A stretch of DNA of 64,000 bases from CAVWCQ01 sp963753545. GTDB taxonomy: Bacteria; Chloroflexota; Anaerolineae; Aggregatilineales; Aggregatilineaceae. Positions 25,937-34,764 of this stretch are shown piece by piece. The position numbers were made by a program, and so were the translations under genes. Below the pieces are notes generated by a model. The model made no database searches and had not been told where the DNA came from. It was given only the letters and a program-made list of their open reading frames with translations. The DNA lies in the NCBI GenBank assembly GCA_963753545.1, contig CAVWCQ010000011.1, positions 310,001-374,000 on the forward strand, given 5' to 3'. The stretch's first letter is position 1; each line of letters starts with the position of its first letter.

Positions 25937-27993
25937 GTGCGACAAGCTGTTTATCCATTCACTGCGATAGTTGGTCAGGAGCGCATGAAGCGCGCCCTGG
26001 TCTTAAACGCCGTTAACCCCAGCATTGGCGGGGTGCTCATTCGCGGCGAACGCGGTACCGCCAAATCGACGGCGGCCCGCGCATTGGCGGCACTGCTGCC
26101 CGGAATCCAGGTCGTGGCGGACTGCCGCTTCGGTTGTGATCCGCATCAGCCGGATCGGTTTTGCGACGAGTGCCGCGAACGGGTTGCCAGCGGCGAGCAA
26201 CTCCCCGTCAAAGAGCGCCGGACGCGGCTGGTCGATCTGCCTGTCAGCGCCACTGAAGACCGCGTAGTTGGTACACTCGATATCGAAAAAGCCATCCAGA
26301 AGGGTGAGCGCCATTTTGATCCAGGCGTACTGGCGGCGGCGAATCGCGGCATCCTGTACGTGGACGAAGTGAACCTGCTCGATGATCATGTCGTGGACCT
26401 GCTGCTCGACTCGGCGGCGATGGGCGTCAACGTGGTGGAGCGTGAAGGCATCAGCTTCCAGCACCCCGCCCGCTTTATCCTGGTCGGCACCATGAACCCG
26501 GAAGAAGGCGAACTCCGCCCGCAGCTTTTGGACCGCTTCGCGCTGTCTGTGGACGTGCGCGGGCTGCCCAGCGCCGGGGATCGCATGGCGATCTTGGAAC
26601 GGCATATCGCTTTCGACGCCGATCCCGAAACCTTCCGCCGCGAATGGTTGCCGAGAGAAAAAGTGCTGTCCGATAACATCGAAGCGGCGCGCAACATCGT
26701 CGAAGGTGTGCGTTACAGCCGCCGCGATTTGTTCACCATTGCCAATCTCACCGCTGGCCTGAATGTAGACGGTCACCGCGCCGATCTGGTGATCCTCAAA
26801 GCCGCCCGTGCGCACGCCGCGTTCGAGGGCCGGAGAGATATCACCGAGCGTGATATCTTGCTGGCGGCAGAACTGGCCCTGCCACACCGCATGAAGCGCG
26901 GCCCCTTCTCCGAGACGACGCTCTACGAGGGCGAACTGGCCGAACGGTTGGAGCATATCGCGGAGGAGTACGACGAAACAGGCGAAACAACACCGACCTC
27001 TTCCGACGAGCGCGTCGAAGCTAAAAAAAAAGTGAGTCGGTAAGCGACGAGACAGCACCCGCGGAAGACGCCGACGTTAACCAGAGCACGCCGGAGCCTG
27101 CCCCGCGTGATGTCTTCCAGTCGCAGGATTTGCACTGGTGGGAAGGCGGCAAGCAGGTCAAGCCGACGGAAGAATTTACGACCCGCCGCCTCGATACGCC
27201 GCTGGACCGCCTGACGCGTAAGATGCGGGGCCGCCGCAGCCGGACTCTGACGGACAAAAAACATGGGCGATACATCCAGGCACGCCCCGCCGGGGATAAG
27301 CTGGATGATATCGCCTTCGACGCCACCATTCGCGCCGCCGCCCCCTTCCAGATCAAGCGCCGCGATCAGACGAAACTTGCCTACAACATCCAGAAAGCCG
27401 ACTTGCAGCGCAAAGTACGCGTGCGCAAAGCGGCTAATCTGATTCTCTTCGTGGTCGATGCCAGTTGGAGCATGGCCGTTGCTGAACGTATGAACGCGAC
27501 GAAAGGCGCGATCATGTCGCTGCTGACCGATGCCTACCAGCGCCGCGACCGCGTGGGGCTGATCGTTTTCCAGAAGGACCGCGCCCAGTTGATCCTGCCG
27601 CCGACGAACTCGGTCACCCTGGCGAAAAAAGCCCTGGCAGATATCCCGGTAGGCGGCAAAACGCCGCTCTCGGCAGGGCTGTGGCTGGCGCTGCAAGTTT
27701 TCACCAAGGAAAAGCTTGGACACCCGGACGTGATGCCGCTGATGATCCTGCTGACGGACGGCGCGGGCAACGTCTCGATGTCGGAGATTCCGCCCCAGGA
27801 AGAGGCACACCGGGTCGCGGAGCAGATCAAGACATCGGATATTCGCAACGTGACGATCAACATGGAACATATCGCCTTCGACCAGGGATTGGCCCAGCAG
27901 TTGGCCGAGCACCTGGGTGGGCCATGTTATACCCTGGCAGACCTGCACGCGGCAGCGCTCTATGATGCCGTGCGGAATGAGTTGGGCCAATAA
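25937..27993 (+). CDS. chlD: Mg/Co-chelatase ChlI-ChlD-type protein, AAA+ and VWA domains joined by -1 frameshift
   Basis: The 5' part encodes a complete ChlI/BchI-like AAA+ domain: GERGTAKSTAARALA (Walker A), the Cys-rich CRFGCDPHQPDRFCDEC loop, GILYVDEVNLLDDHVVDLLLD (Walker B) and a sensor region. It ends at a TAA four codons after nine consecutive A (27023-27031). In the -1 frame translation continues through an acidic linker (SESVSDETAPAEDADVNQ) into an integrin-I/VWA domain with a perfect MIDAS (DASWSM, LLTDGAGN). In chelatases, the I subunit is the AAA+ ATPase and the D subunit is AAA+ plus linker plus VWA, so one gene could give both. The GTG at 25937 has GAGG upstream; an ATG at 25892 is an alternative. 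No catalytic ChlH/CobN subunit is in the window. Confidence 0.82.
27023..27031 (+). other. Candidate -1 ribosomal frameshift site (A9)
   Basis: Nine A in a row provide the slippery heptamer A AAA AAA in the zero frame. A -1 slip converts GTG AGT CGG TAA into AGT GAG TCG GTA AGC, leaving the short product's stop out of frame and entering the linker and VWA domain. I see no obvious Shine-Dalgarno-like stimulator at the usual distance upstream and only a weak 4-bp hairpin downstream (GTCG/CGAC, 27036-27048). A sequencing error in the homopolymer is the alternative. Confidence 0.6.
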
Positions 27994-28118
27994 CAAATTA
28001 GAGAGTCGCCCGGGATAGGAAGCACGTAATGCTCATCCCGTGCCAAGCCTCACTACCCCGGCGACTCGCCACTGCCTACAATGAGTCCATTGAACATGAG
28101 CAGTGGAGTAAAAACCTG

Positions 28119-28604
28119 ATGCCATCAGCTACCCTTCAGGAAAAGGTCAACGATTTTCTGTCTCAAAAGCGGATTGCTGTCGCCGGAGTATCGCGCGATC
28201 CGAAATCCCCGGTAGCAGGTAACGCGATCTACCGCCGCCTGCGCGAGTTTGGTTACCAAGTCTATGCCGTCAATCCGAACGCCGATCAGGTCGAAGGGGA
28301 TCCCTGCTATCACAATGTGAAGGACATCCCCGAAAAAGTAGATGCTATCGTCATCGCCACCCCGGAATCAGCTACCGAACAGGTCGTTCACGATTGCGCC
28401 GAAGCGGGGATTCGCCGCGTCTGGATGCACCGCAGCTTTCACAGCTTCGGAACGAGCGTTTCCAAGAGTGCGGTTGAATATGCCAAACAGCAGAACATGA
28501 CCGTCATCGCCGGAGCCTGCCCCTTGATGTACGGTAAGACCTCCGACGGCTCCCACCGCTTCATGCGCCGCGTGCTGGAGTTTCTTGGCAAACTGCCGAA
28601 CTAA
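28119..28604 (+). CDS. CoA-binding (YccU-like) Rossmann protein
   Basis: The 161-residue protein shows the succinyl-CoA-synthetase-type CoA-binding fold: RIAVAGVSRDPKSPVAGNAIYRRLREFGYQVYAVNPN, then VDAIVIATPE and a C-terminal VIAGACPLMYG with the Cys near the CoA pocket. Members bind CoA and may help protein CoA-thiolation; the physiological role is not settled. I chose the ATG at 28119 because it has GGAG upstream and the fold starts there; the in-frame ATG at 28029 adds 30 residues without matching features. It lies 125 bases after the chelatase gene. Confidence 0.85.
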   Translation: MPSATLQEKVNDFLSQKRIAVAGVSRDPKSPVAGNAIYRRLREFGYQVYAVNPNADQVEGDPCYHNVKDIPEKVDAIVIATPESATEQVVHDCAEAGIRRVWMHRSFHSFGTSVSKSAVEYAKQQNMTVIAGACPLMYGKTSDGSHRFMRRVLEFLGKLPN

Positions 28605-28615
28605 CCCACACCCTC

Positions 28616-28641
28616 TGTAGGGGCGCTGCTTGCCGCGCCCA
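28616..28641. repeat. GTAGGGGCG-type palindromic element, copy 1 of an identical pair
   Basis: A 26-base element beginning TGTAGGGGCGCTGC and ending GCGCCCA; GGGCGC and GCGCCC form the outer stem. An identical 26-base copy is at 61399-61424. Confidence 0.8.
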
Positions 28642-28645
28642 GCCT

Positions 28646-28670
28646 TTGTAGGGCCGCTGCGCCCAATACG
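28646..28670. repeat. GTAGGG-type palindromic element, divergent copy
   Basis: It begins TTGTAGGGCCGC and ends GCGCCCAATACG, just five bases after the previous element, so the two form a small tandem cluster. It lacks the TGCTTGCC centre and looks like a shortened copy. Confidence 0.5.
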
Positions 28671-28711
28671 TGTCAACGTAAGCAAGGGAACGCTCTTTTC
28701 TAAATCGTTTT

Positions 28712-28747
28712 CCCCTTCCCCCCACGATTTTTGTGTGGGGGAAGGGG
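28712..28747. repeat. Long C/G-rich inverted repeat
   Basis: CCCCTTCCCCCCAC at 28712-28725 is complementary to GTGGGGGAAGGGG at 28735-28747 apart from one bulged base; the loop is GATTTTTGT. It would form a very stable hairpin on either strand. No long T tract follows. Confidence 0.6.
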
Positions 28748-28915
28748 CAGGGGATGAGGGCTTGCGCCCGCTACCCACAACATTCCTTTCTTGACTGAAC
28801 ACCTATCGGGCAATCCACGTTATCTACGCTCGCGCCGGGTCGCCCTCTATCGTTTCCTGCCCCAAACGTTTGCGGTACAATGAAAGCGTCTGCATCCAAA
28901 TGTTAGGACGGGAAC

Positions 28916-31153
28916 ATGCCGAGCGAATTAGAAGCATTTGTCGGGCATCTGCTTGTGGTGGGCGGGCGCGCTGTCAGCATGCCGCCGCCAGGAGCGCTGG
29001 CGGAAACCCCTCCCAGGCGTGCCCCGCACATTCGCGAAGGGGATCAACTGTTTGTCCTGGTCACACCCACGGACGACACGCGCGCCCCGGCTTCTTTTTA
29101 CACAGATCTGGCCCGGTTAGGCGCGGATATCTATTTTGGCAGCGGCGGCGGCATAACGGGCGGTCTGCGCGAAGCGTTTGCCTCCATGCATCGCTACCTC
29201 AAAGCGGAATCCCGCCACGTGAACGCGGCCATGCTGGTCCTGCGCGGCGAGGAAGCCTTTGTGGCACGGAGCGGGCGAACCTTTGGGCTGCTGCGCCAGG
29301 GCGAGACGCTCATCCCCTTTCCCGCCGACAGAAGCGATCCGCTGGACATGAATTTGCCGCTGGGGTCCGGCGAAGAACCGGATATCCAGTTTGGGCATTA
29401 CACGGTTGCGCCGGGGCAGATGATCCTGCTGGCTGACGCGGGATTGAGCAGCGCCAGCGATGATACCCTTGGAGCAGCCCTCAACAACAGCGAGATGCGT
29501 CCGGTATTGGATCGCCTGAAAGAGATGGCGGGGCAGCAGACCTCCGCCACTGTGATCCAATTCCTGGCACCCGGTACGCCCGATCCCGATCATCTTGCGC
29601 CGCAGGCCAGCGAACGCTCGCCGCGTTTTATGACCGCCCGCACTTCCAAGCCGCATCCCCTGGCCCCCGATGCTTTGCTGCTCGAACCCAGCGATGAACC
29701 GGCAGCGGAAACGGACGAAGCGACGCCGGGTGAGCGCGCGCGCGCCACATTGGAACGAGTTGGGGAAATCACCACAAAAGTCGTTGAGCGCGGCCCATCC
29801 ATCTTTGAGCGCGTATCGCTGGCAGTACAGCGCACGGTGCGCGATATCGTGCGTGGGGTTCTGGCGGCAGTGTTGGCTGTCACAAATGGCTTGCAGTCCG
29901 GACTCAATAAAATCCTGCCGAAGCCGGGTGAAAACGGCAAACAGGGCATCCCAACCAATATGGCTGTTGCTATGGCAATTCTGATCCCGGTGGTGATCGT
30001 GATCGTTGTCGTCGGGCTGGCGATGACCCACCAGGGGCAGACACGTTTTGAACGCGACCTGGCCCGCGCTCAAAAAGCTTATGACGACGCGCTGAGTCTG
30101 TCGGGCGAGAGTTACCAGGACCCGGCCCTGCGTCCCACCTGGCAGGAAGTGCTGCGGCTGGCGAATATCGCCTACAACGAGCGCCCAGGTGACGAAACCG
30201 TCCAGCGCATCCGGGCCGACGCGCAGAATTATCTGGATTATTATGACGATATCGTGCGGCGCAACCTGAAACTGCTGCATGAATTTCCCAATGACGCGGA
30301 ACTGATCGGGCCAATTCTGCATAGCAACGGCGTAGACCTGTACACCCTGGATCGCAAAAACGATGTGATCTATCACGATACTCTGAACGAGCGCGGCGAC
30401 GATCTGACTTCCAGCAACGATCAACCCGTCCGGCGCGGGCAGGCTATCGGCGTGTATACAGTCGGTGACCTGATCGATATCGAATGGCTGCCCAACGGTG
30501 GTACGGTTCACAGCAACGTGCTGATCGCCCTGGATCGCGACGGTTTGCTGATTTCCTATTCATCCACGTTCTTTGAAAACGCCCAGCAGTTGGTGAGCGA
30601 AGGACTGTGGCAGAACCCGGTCGCGATGGCTGTCTTTGAGGATAATGTTTATGTCCTGGACGGCGGCGCGAATCAAATCTGGAAGTACGTACCTACCGCA
30701 GGCGAAGCCAGCTACAGCAGCACGCCCGAAGAATATTTCACGGGTGAGGATCGCCCCGATCTGAGTCACGCCGTCGATTTTGGCATCAGTTCCGACGAGG
30801 GCGCGGTTTATATTCTGTTTGACGATGGATCGGTGCAGCGCTACCGGCGCAATATTCAGGGCGTAGTTGTCCAGCAGCCATTCGAATTCAGCGAACGCCC
30901 GGACGGATCGCTGGTCAACGGCACGGCCCTGTTCGTCGATAACGATCCGGCCTCGCGCAATCTGTACATTCTCGACAATGTGAACGAAACCGTCTACGAA
31001 ACGTCATTTGCCGGGACGTACCACAACGGCTACCGCCCGCGCAACGCCACGAATGCGTTCCGGAATCTGTCGGGGCTGTATGCGGACAGCGTGGCGCGCA
31101 ACAATATGTATGTCGTGGCGGGCAATAAGCTGTACTATTTCTCGCGGAACTAG
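28916..31153 (+). CDS. Membrane protein: phosphatase-like N-terminus, TM helix, beta-propeller ectodomain
   Basis: The 745-residue protein has three parts. Residues 1 to about 225 are cytoplasmic and resemble a degenerate PP2C-type fold (GSGGGITGGLREAFASMHRYL, AAMLVLRGEEAFVARSGRT, MILLADAGLSSASDD), but the metal-binding Asp motifs are not clear. A Pro/Glu/Ala linker leads to one membrane helix at about residues 348-370 (MAVAMAILIPVVIVIVVVGLAM). The exterior part has a helical segment with many Arg/Glu, then propeller-like blades (NVYVLDGGANQIWKY, NLYILDNVNETVYE, NNMYVVAGNKLYYF). It could couple an external ligand to a cytoplasmic pseudo-phosphatase. The upstream gene and the LCP gene downstream are separate units. 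The family name is not certain. Confidence 0.75.
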   Translation: MPSELEAFVGHLLVVGGRAVSMPPPGALAETPPRRAPHIREGDQLFVLVTPTDDTRAPASFYTDLARLGADIYFGSGGGITGGLREAFASMHRYLKAESRHVNAAMLVLRGEEAFVARSGRTFGLLRQGETLIPFPADRSDPLDMNLPLGSGEEPDIQFGHYTVAPGQMILLADAGLSSASDDTLGAALNNSEMRPVLDRLKEMAGQQTSATVIQFLAPGTPDPDHLAPQASERSPRFMTARTSKPHPLAPDALLLEPSDEPAAETDEATPGERARATLERVGEITTKVVERGPSIFERVSLAVQRTVRDIVRGVLAAVLAVTNGLQSGLNKILPKPGENGKQGIPTNMAVAMAILIPVVIVIVVVGLAMTHQGQTRFERDLARAQKAYDDALSLSGESYQDPALRPTWQEVLRLANIAYNERPGDETVQRIRADAQNYLDYYDDIVRRNLKLLHEFPNDAELIGPILHSNGVDLYTLDRKNDVIYHDTLNERGDDLTSSNDQPVRRGQAIGVYTVGDLIDIEWLPNGGTVHSNVLIALDRDGLLISYSSTFFENAQQLVSEGLWQNPVAMAVFEDNVYVLDGGANQIWKYVPTAGEASYSSTPEEYFTGEDRPDLSHAVDFGISSDEGAVYILFDDGSVQRYRRNIQGVVVQQPFEFSERPDGSLVNGTALFVDNDPASRNLYILDNVNETVYETSFAGTYHNGYRPRNATNAFRNLSGLYADSVARNNMYVVAGNKLYYFSRN

Positions 31154-31585
31154 AGTTTTTATCATGCACATCTTCAAATTCGTACTTAAGGTTCAACTTT
31201 AAGGGAGTATTTTCCAGGCCTTGTTGGGTGTATGATGAGGGTAGATGCACAGGGCACTGCTTGTTTACGCGCCCAAGCCTGTAATACCCTCATCCGAAAA
31301 TGGGCCATTTTTGCAAGTAGGAACTGGGTTAGGGAATGGTTAGTCGTGAAACCGAAAAGGGGGGGTTGAACAGATCGCTCCGTCGTAGAAGTGATCAACT
31401 AATTTTTTCAGAAAGTTTATTAGTAACATTCATACTGTACCGAAATGATGGCAGCCAGGGGTAGTCCGTCTTTGGCGCACCACCGGACAAACGACGCCCG
31501 TCAGACAAGCGAGGGCTGAACGCGGGGAACATCCTCGCGTTTTTGCGTTATAATGGCGCGCGGTATCGTTCTGGAGGGTAACTGC
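31154..31585. other. Intergenic region before the LCP gene
   Basis: No convincing gene is present. It contains a stable hairpin at 31519-31541 followed by TTTT, and a TATAAT at 31549-31554 with only a poor -35 (GGAACA, 31526-31531). The leader of the LCP gene follows with a strong GGAGGG ribosome site seven bases before the ATG at 31586. Confidence 0.5.
31519..31544 (+). terminator. Hairpin terminator or attenuator-like structure
   Basis: AACGCGGGG pairs with CCTCGCGTT (one G-T wobble) around the loop AACAT, followed by TTT and then GCG. It lies 366 bases after the membrane propeller gene and directly before a TATAAT box, so it may end that transcript or act in the LCP leader. Confidence 0.5.
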
Positions 31586-32821
31586 ATGCGTATTCCACAA
31601 TGGTTGGTCATGGGTTGGGTCGTCGGCATGGCGATTCTATCGGGAGTCGTGGCGGTGCTGACCTACGGCTTTGTGCGGAACCGCACCGTCGAACTAGATC
31701 GCATCATCCAATTGCCGGAGTCGCCCAAAGCAGGTGAAGTCGCCGGTGTCCTGGGCGATCTGATCAACCCGCCAGACGAAAAACAAGGTGAAAGCTCCGC
31801 GCCTCCTGTGGTATCGCTGCCCCAGGAAACACCAACGTTGGCTGTGACCGTGCAGCCCAGCGCGACCGAAGAGAGTGCCGCGCCTGTACAAACGCCTGAG
31901 CCGGATGCTGCCGCCCCGCTGGCAACCGCAGAGGTTACGGAAGCCGTCGCTGCTGCCGCACCCGAAATCCAGCCCTGGCAAGACCCGCGCCGCGTGACGG
32001 TGCTGCTCTTGGGCATCGATCAGCGTGCCGGGGAAGAAGGGACCTTCCCGACAGATACGATTATCGTCCTATCGATGGACCCGGTTGCCAAAACGGGCGC
32101 GATACTGTCTGTTCCGCGTGATCTGTGGGTCACCTATCCCATGCTGAACAATCAGGCAGGCCGCATCAACGGCGCGAATATCATCGGGGATCAGGTCAGT
32201 TATCCTGGCGGCGGCGGCCCAGAACTGGCCCGTAAAACAGCGGAAACGGTGTTAGGTATCAAAATTCAGTATTATGTGCTGCTCAATTTTGAGGTTTTTA
32301 ACACGCTGATCGATACGGTTGGCCCCATCCAGGTCTGCCCGCAGGAACCGATTGATGATGATCGTTATCCTGATGGCAGCTACGGATATATCACCATCCA
32401 CTTCGATGCGGGCTGCCAGGAACTCGACTCGGAAAAGCTGCTGCAATATGCTCGCACGCGGCACGGCGACAGCGACATTGGCCGGTCCAGCCGCCAGCAG
32501 GAAGTGATTCTCGCCGTCCGGGATAAGATTCTCAGTACGGGCGGCATCATGGCCCTGCTGCCCAAGGCGCAGGACTTGTGGAATTCGATGCAGGATAACA
32601 TCCGCACCAATCTCACCTTTGAAGATATCCTGAGTCTGGCGCAGCAGGCGCAGGATGTTCCCCAGGACAATATCCGGCAGGGACAGATCGGCTTTGAAGA
32701 GGTTCAACTCGGCCAGACCGCCGAGGGTGACGAGATTCTGGTCCCGATCCAGACGGATATTTTGCTGCTGGTGCAAAATCTGTTCCGGCCTCCCGACGCA
32801 GCCTCCGCTGCCGGGCAATAG
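31586..32821 (+). CDS. LytR-CpsA-Psr (LCP) family cell-wall ligase
   Basis: The 411-residue protein has a short cytoplasmic tail, a membrane helix at residues 6-27 (LVMGWVVGMAILSGVVAVLTYGF), an Ala/Pro/Thr-rich linker, and an LCP domain from about residue 138: VLLLGIDQRAG, PTDTIIVLSMDP, ILSVPRDLWV, GRINGAN, FNTLIDTVGPI and the catalytic Arg cluster YARTRHGDSDIGRSSRQQ. LCP enzymes transfer undecaprenyl-linked glycopolymers to peptidoglycan or other surface acceptors, outside the cell. The start at 31586 is set by GGAGGG; an upstream in-frame ATG at 31553 overlaps a TATAAT box. A secreted-protein gene follows. Confidence 0.92.
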   Translation: MRIPQWLVMGWVVGMAILSGVVAVLTYGFVRNRTVELDRIIQLPESPKAGEVAGVLGDLINPPDEKQGESSAPPVVSLPQETPTLAVTVQPSATEESAAPVQTPEPDAAAPLATAEVTEAVAAAAPEIQPWQDPRRVTVLLLGIDQRAGEEGTFPTDTIIVLSMDPVAKTGAILSVPRDLWVTYPMLNNQAGRINGANIIGDQVSYPGGGGPELARKTAETVLGIKIQYYVLLNFEVFNTLIDTVGPIQVCPQEPIDDDRYPDGSYGYITIHFDAGCQELDSEKLLQYARTRHGDSDIGRSSRQQEVILAVRDKILSTGGIMALLPKAQDLWNSMQDNIRTNLTFEDILSLAQQAQDVPQDNIRQGQIGFEEVQLGQTAEGDEILVPIQTDILLLVQNLFRPPDAASAAGQ

Positions 32822-32957
32822 CTCCAGCCCTCACCTTTTTCCGGTTGGTCACGGTATGGTCACGCTGTGTGATGATACTGGTCCAAGCAGCAAGGGAATT
32901 GTTATTATCGATTTATACCTTCCTGTGGCGAGCAACCTGATTAGGAGAAAAATTCAT

Positions 32958-33770
32958 ATGCGTAAATGGATCGCGTTCAGCCTTACGGTCGTTTTGGCGG
33001 CGGCATTTGTCGGAGCAGCACTTCCGGTATCAACAGCTAAGGCGCAGGGCGGCGCACTGACTTTGGGCGAGTGGGCAACAGGCGAACTGACCGCGACTGC
33101 CTGCACCGTCAACTATACAGTTCAGACCAATGCGGGTGACCTGATTATGGTTGAGTTCGTGCGCAACATGGGCACAATGGACCTGGACCCCGCTATGGTA
33201 ATCACCGACAGCACAGGCGCGACAGTTGCCATCGCCGATGATACGCTCTCCGGCTTTGGCGCGGCAGCCATTTTTGAGGCGTCTGGCGGCGAGTATACGA
33301 TCACCGGCATGTCAAGTTCGCTCTACTACAACCAGGCCGATTTCAGTTTGCCGCTGGCTCAATGGGACATGACCTGCCCCACCGATGCCACTTATGGCGA
33401 GTACATGATCCGCGCCTCCGTGCCGGACCTGATGACTCCCGGCAGCACCGCGACGGCGACGATTTATGCGGACTATGCCAAGGATGCTTCATCGATCTTC
33501 GTGCTGCGTCCCGATGCGGCTGCGACCTGGGCAATCAGTTTTGAACAGCCTGCCAGTGAACTGCGCGCCGGATTCGAGTTGATGAAGATGCCCGATGAAG
33601 AAACAGTCCTCTCCATTGGGGAAACGATGGGCGTGCGCAGCGGAACACTCAATGTGGACCTGGAAGCCGGGCAGGTCTACTTCCTGGTCGTCAGCCAGAG
33701 TCCCTACTCCTTCGTATTCGATGACACCCTGACGATTGATGTAACTGTTTCCATCAGCGAAGCACAATAG
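32958..33770 (+). CDS. Secreted beta-rich protein of unknown function
   Basis: The ATG at 32958 with AGGAGAAAA upstream gives a 270-residue protein with a signal peptide (RKWIAFSLTVVLAAAFVGAALPVSTAKAQ). The mature part is beta-rich and acidic, with two similar halves that each hold an ITD/LRPDA-type strand and a run such as GEYTITGMSSSLYYNQADF and GQVYFLVVSQSPYSFVFDDTLTIDV. The pattern resembles PPC (bacterial pre-peptidase C-terminal) domains, which sit at the ends of secreted enzymes, but no enzyme domain is attached. It lies 136 bases after the LCP gene and has a strong terminator. Confidence 0.75.
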   Translation: MRKWIAFSLTVVLAAAFVGAALPVSTAKAQGGALTLGEWATGELTATACTVNYTVQTNAGDLIMVEFVRNMGTMDLDPAMVITDSTGATVAIADDTLSGFGAAAIFEASGGEYTITGMSSSLYYNQADFSLPLAQWDMTCPTDATYGEYMIRASVPDLMTPGSTATATIYADYAKDASSIFVLRPDAAATWAISFEQPASELRAGFELMKMPDEETVLSIGETMGVRSGTLNVDLEAGQVYFLVVSQSPYSFVFDDTLTIDVTVSISEAQ

Positions 33771-33804
33771 GTCTACCCGGGCTGCCCCTACCTCAGCCCT
33801 ACCC

Positions 33805-33834
33805 AACGCGCCGGAAGCCCCGGCGCGTTTTTTT
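33805..33834 (+). terminator. Rho-independent terminator after the secreted-protein gene
   Basis: A perfect 10-bp stem AACGCGCCGG / CCGGCGCGTT closes on AAGCC and is followed by TTTTT. It separates this gene from the convergent TIM-barrel gene. Confidence 0.92.
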
Positions 33835-33854
33835 AATCATTATCAAGGCGTTGC

Positions 33855-34666
33855 TCAAATGCGGTGAACCAGTTCATACAGCCGGGGAACCTGTTCAGCA
33901 ATGACGGACGACTCGCTGCGCCACTCGAAATGGGGGCCGATGCCGCCATACTCAAAGGAGGCGATCCAGGGTTCGGACCAACTCGCCGCCCCTCACCCGA
34001 TCTAGCACCCATTCGACAAACGGCCAGTCCTGATCGGTCATGCCCATGTGATCGCGCCGCTCGCCAGATGCATCGGTAAGCAATCCCCGTGATATGAATC
34101 TCGCGCAGCCGTTCGCCGGGCATCTGGCACAGATAGTCTATGGCGTCCATGCCAAGATGGGCCGCTGCCAGCCGGGCATGAGAGATATCCAGCAAAAAGC
34201 CGCAGCCCGTTTCCTCGACCACCTGCCGGATCACGCTGGGCAGGATCGTGGGGCGCATCAAGCGGTGAGAAGGAGCGGACAGCAGGTTTTCAACAATAAC
34301 CCGATCCGCGCCGAAGCGATCCACTGCCGCCCCGACATGTTCTATCAGCCGCGCAGCGATGGCGGCGACATGAACCGGATCAGTGGTTTCAACCGGAAAG
34401 GCGGGAAAGTCAGCCGGACGTGGACCCAAATGCAAATTGACATAGGGCGTGACTGTGCTGGTCCGCAGTGCCTCAACAGGTTCCCAATCAATGGGACCAT
34501 TGGGTGCGCCGCCAGCTCTAAGGTCGAAATGGACATAAACAGGCAGCAGCGCCCGCGCCTCCGCGATCAGATGCGGCCAATCGGGGCATTTGAAGCGATC
34601 CACCACAATTCGGCCCGCGCGAACCAGTTCGGCAGCTTGAGGGGAATAATTGATGGCAAACAACAT
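33855..34666 (-). CDS. DUF692/MNIO-like TIM-barrel protein, two frameshifts
   Basis: Reading across frames gives about 270 residues of TIM-barrel character: LFAINYSPQAAELVRAG, LPVYVHFDLRAG, VTPYVNLHLGPRP, RVIVENLL, GCGFLLDISHARLAAAHLGMDAIDYL and LREIHITG. The order of ENLL, LLDISHAR and EIHITG suggests the multinuclear non-haem iron (DUF692) group, whose members modify peptides, but the match is approximate. After HITGIA the frame changes near 34075 and continues TDASGERRDHMGMTDQDWPFVEW; it changes again near 33958 and ends EYGGIGPHFEWRSESSVIAEQVPRLYELVHRI at 33855. The ATG at 34666 is used; a TTG at 34693 is possible. Confidence 0.6.
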
Positions 34667-34764
34667 AATCGGTAACTCGATTCGTGAACCCAACGCCCAG
34701 AATCAGGTTAACAGGCAATCATATCCGCGGGGCGACCAGCGGACAACCTGTGACTGCCTGACAA

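Larger units (their letters stand above)
28605..28915. other. Repeat-rich intergenic region
   Basis: This stretch holds no gene. It contains two GTAGGGGCG-type palindromes (28616-28641 and 28646-28670) and a long C/G inverted repeat (28712-28747). The remainder is the leader of the beta-propeller membrane protein gene; a ribosome site GGACGGGAAC lies just before 28916. Confidence 0.7.

Noticed and set aside
29117..30511. Long open frame (464 codons) on the minus strand opposite the membrane propeller gene
   Set aside because: It mirrors the codon structure of the plus-strand gene, has no ribosome site and no recognisable domain. Similar antisense frames opposite sbcD (8050-9111), the chelatase (26003-27058), S1 (23908-25038) and the esterase (47190-48179) were rejected for the same reason.
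31186..31398. Small minus-strand open frame in the gap before the LCP gene
   Set aside because: No ribosome site, atypical composition, and no family-like pattern; treated as chance.
31549..31554. TATAAT before the LCP gene as a full promoter
   Set aside because: The matching -35 position reads GGAACA, which is poor, and the box overlaps an unlikely upstream start codon. It is left as a note, not a feature.
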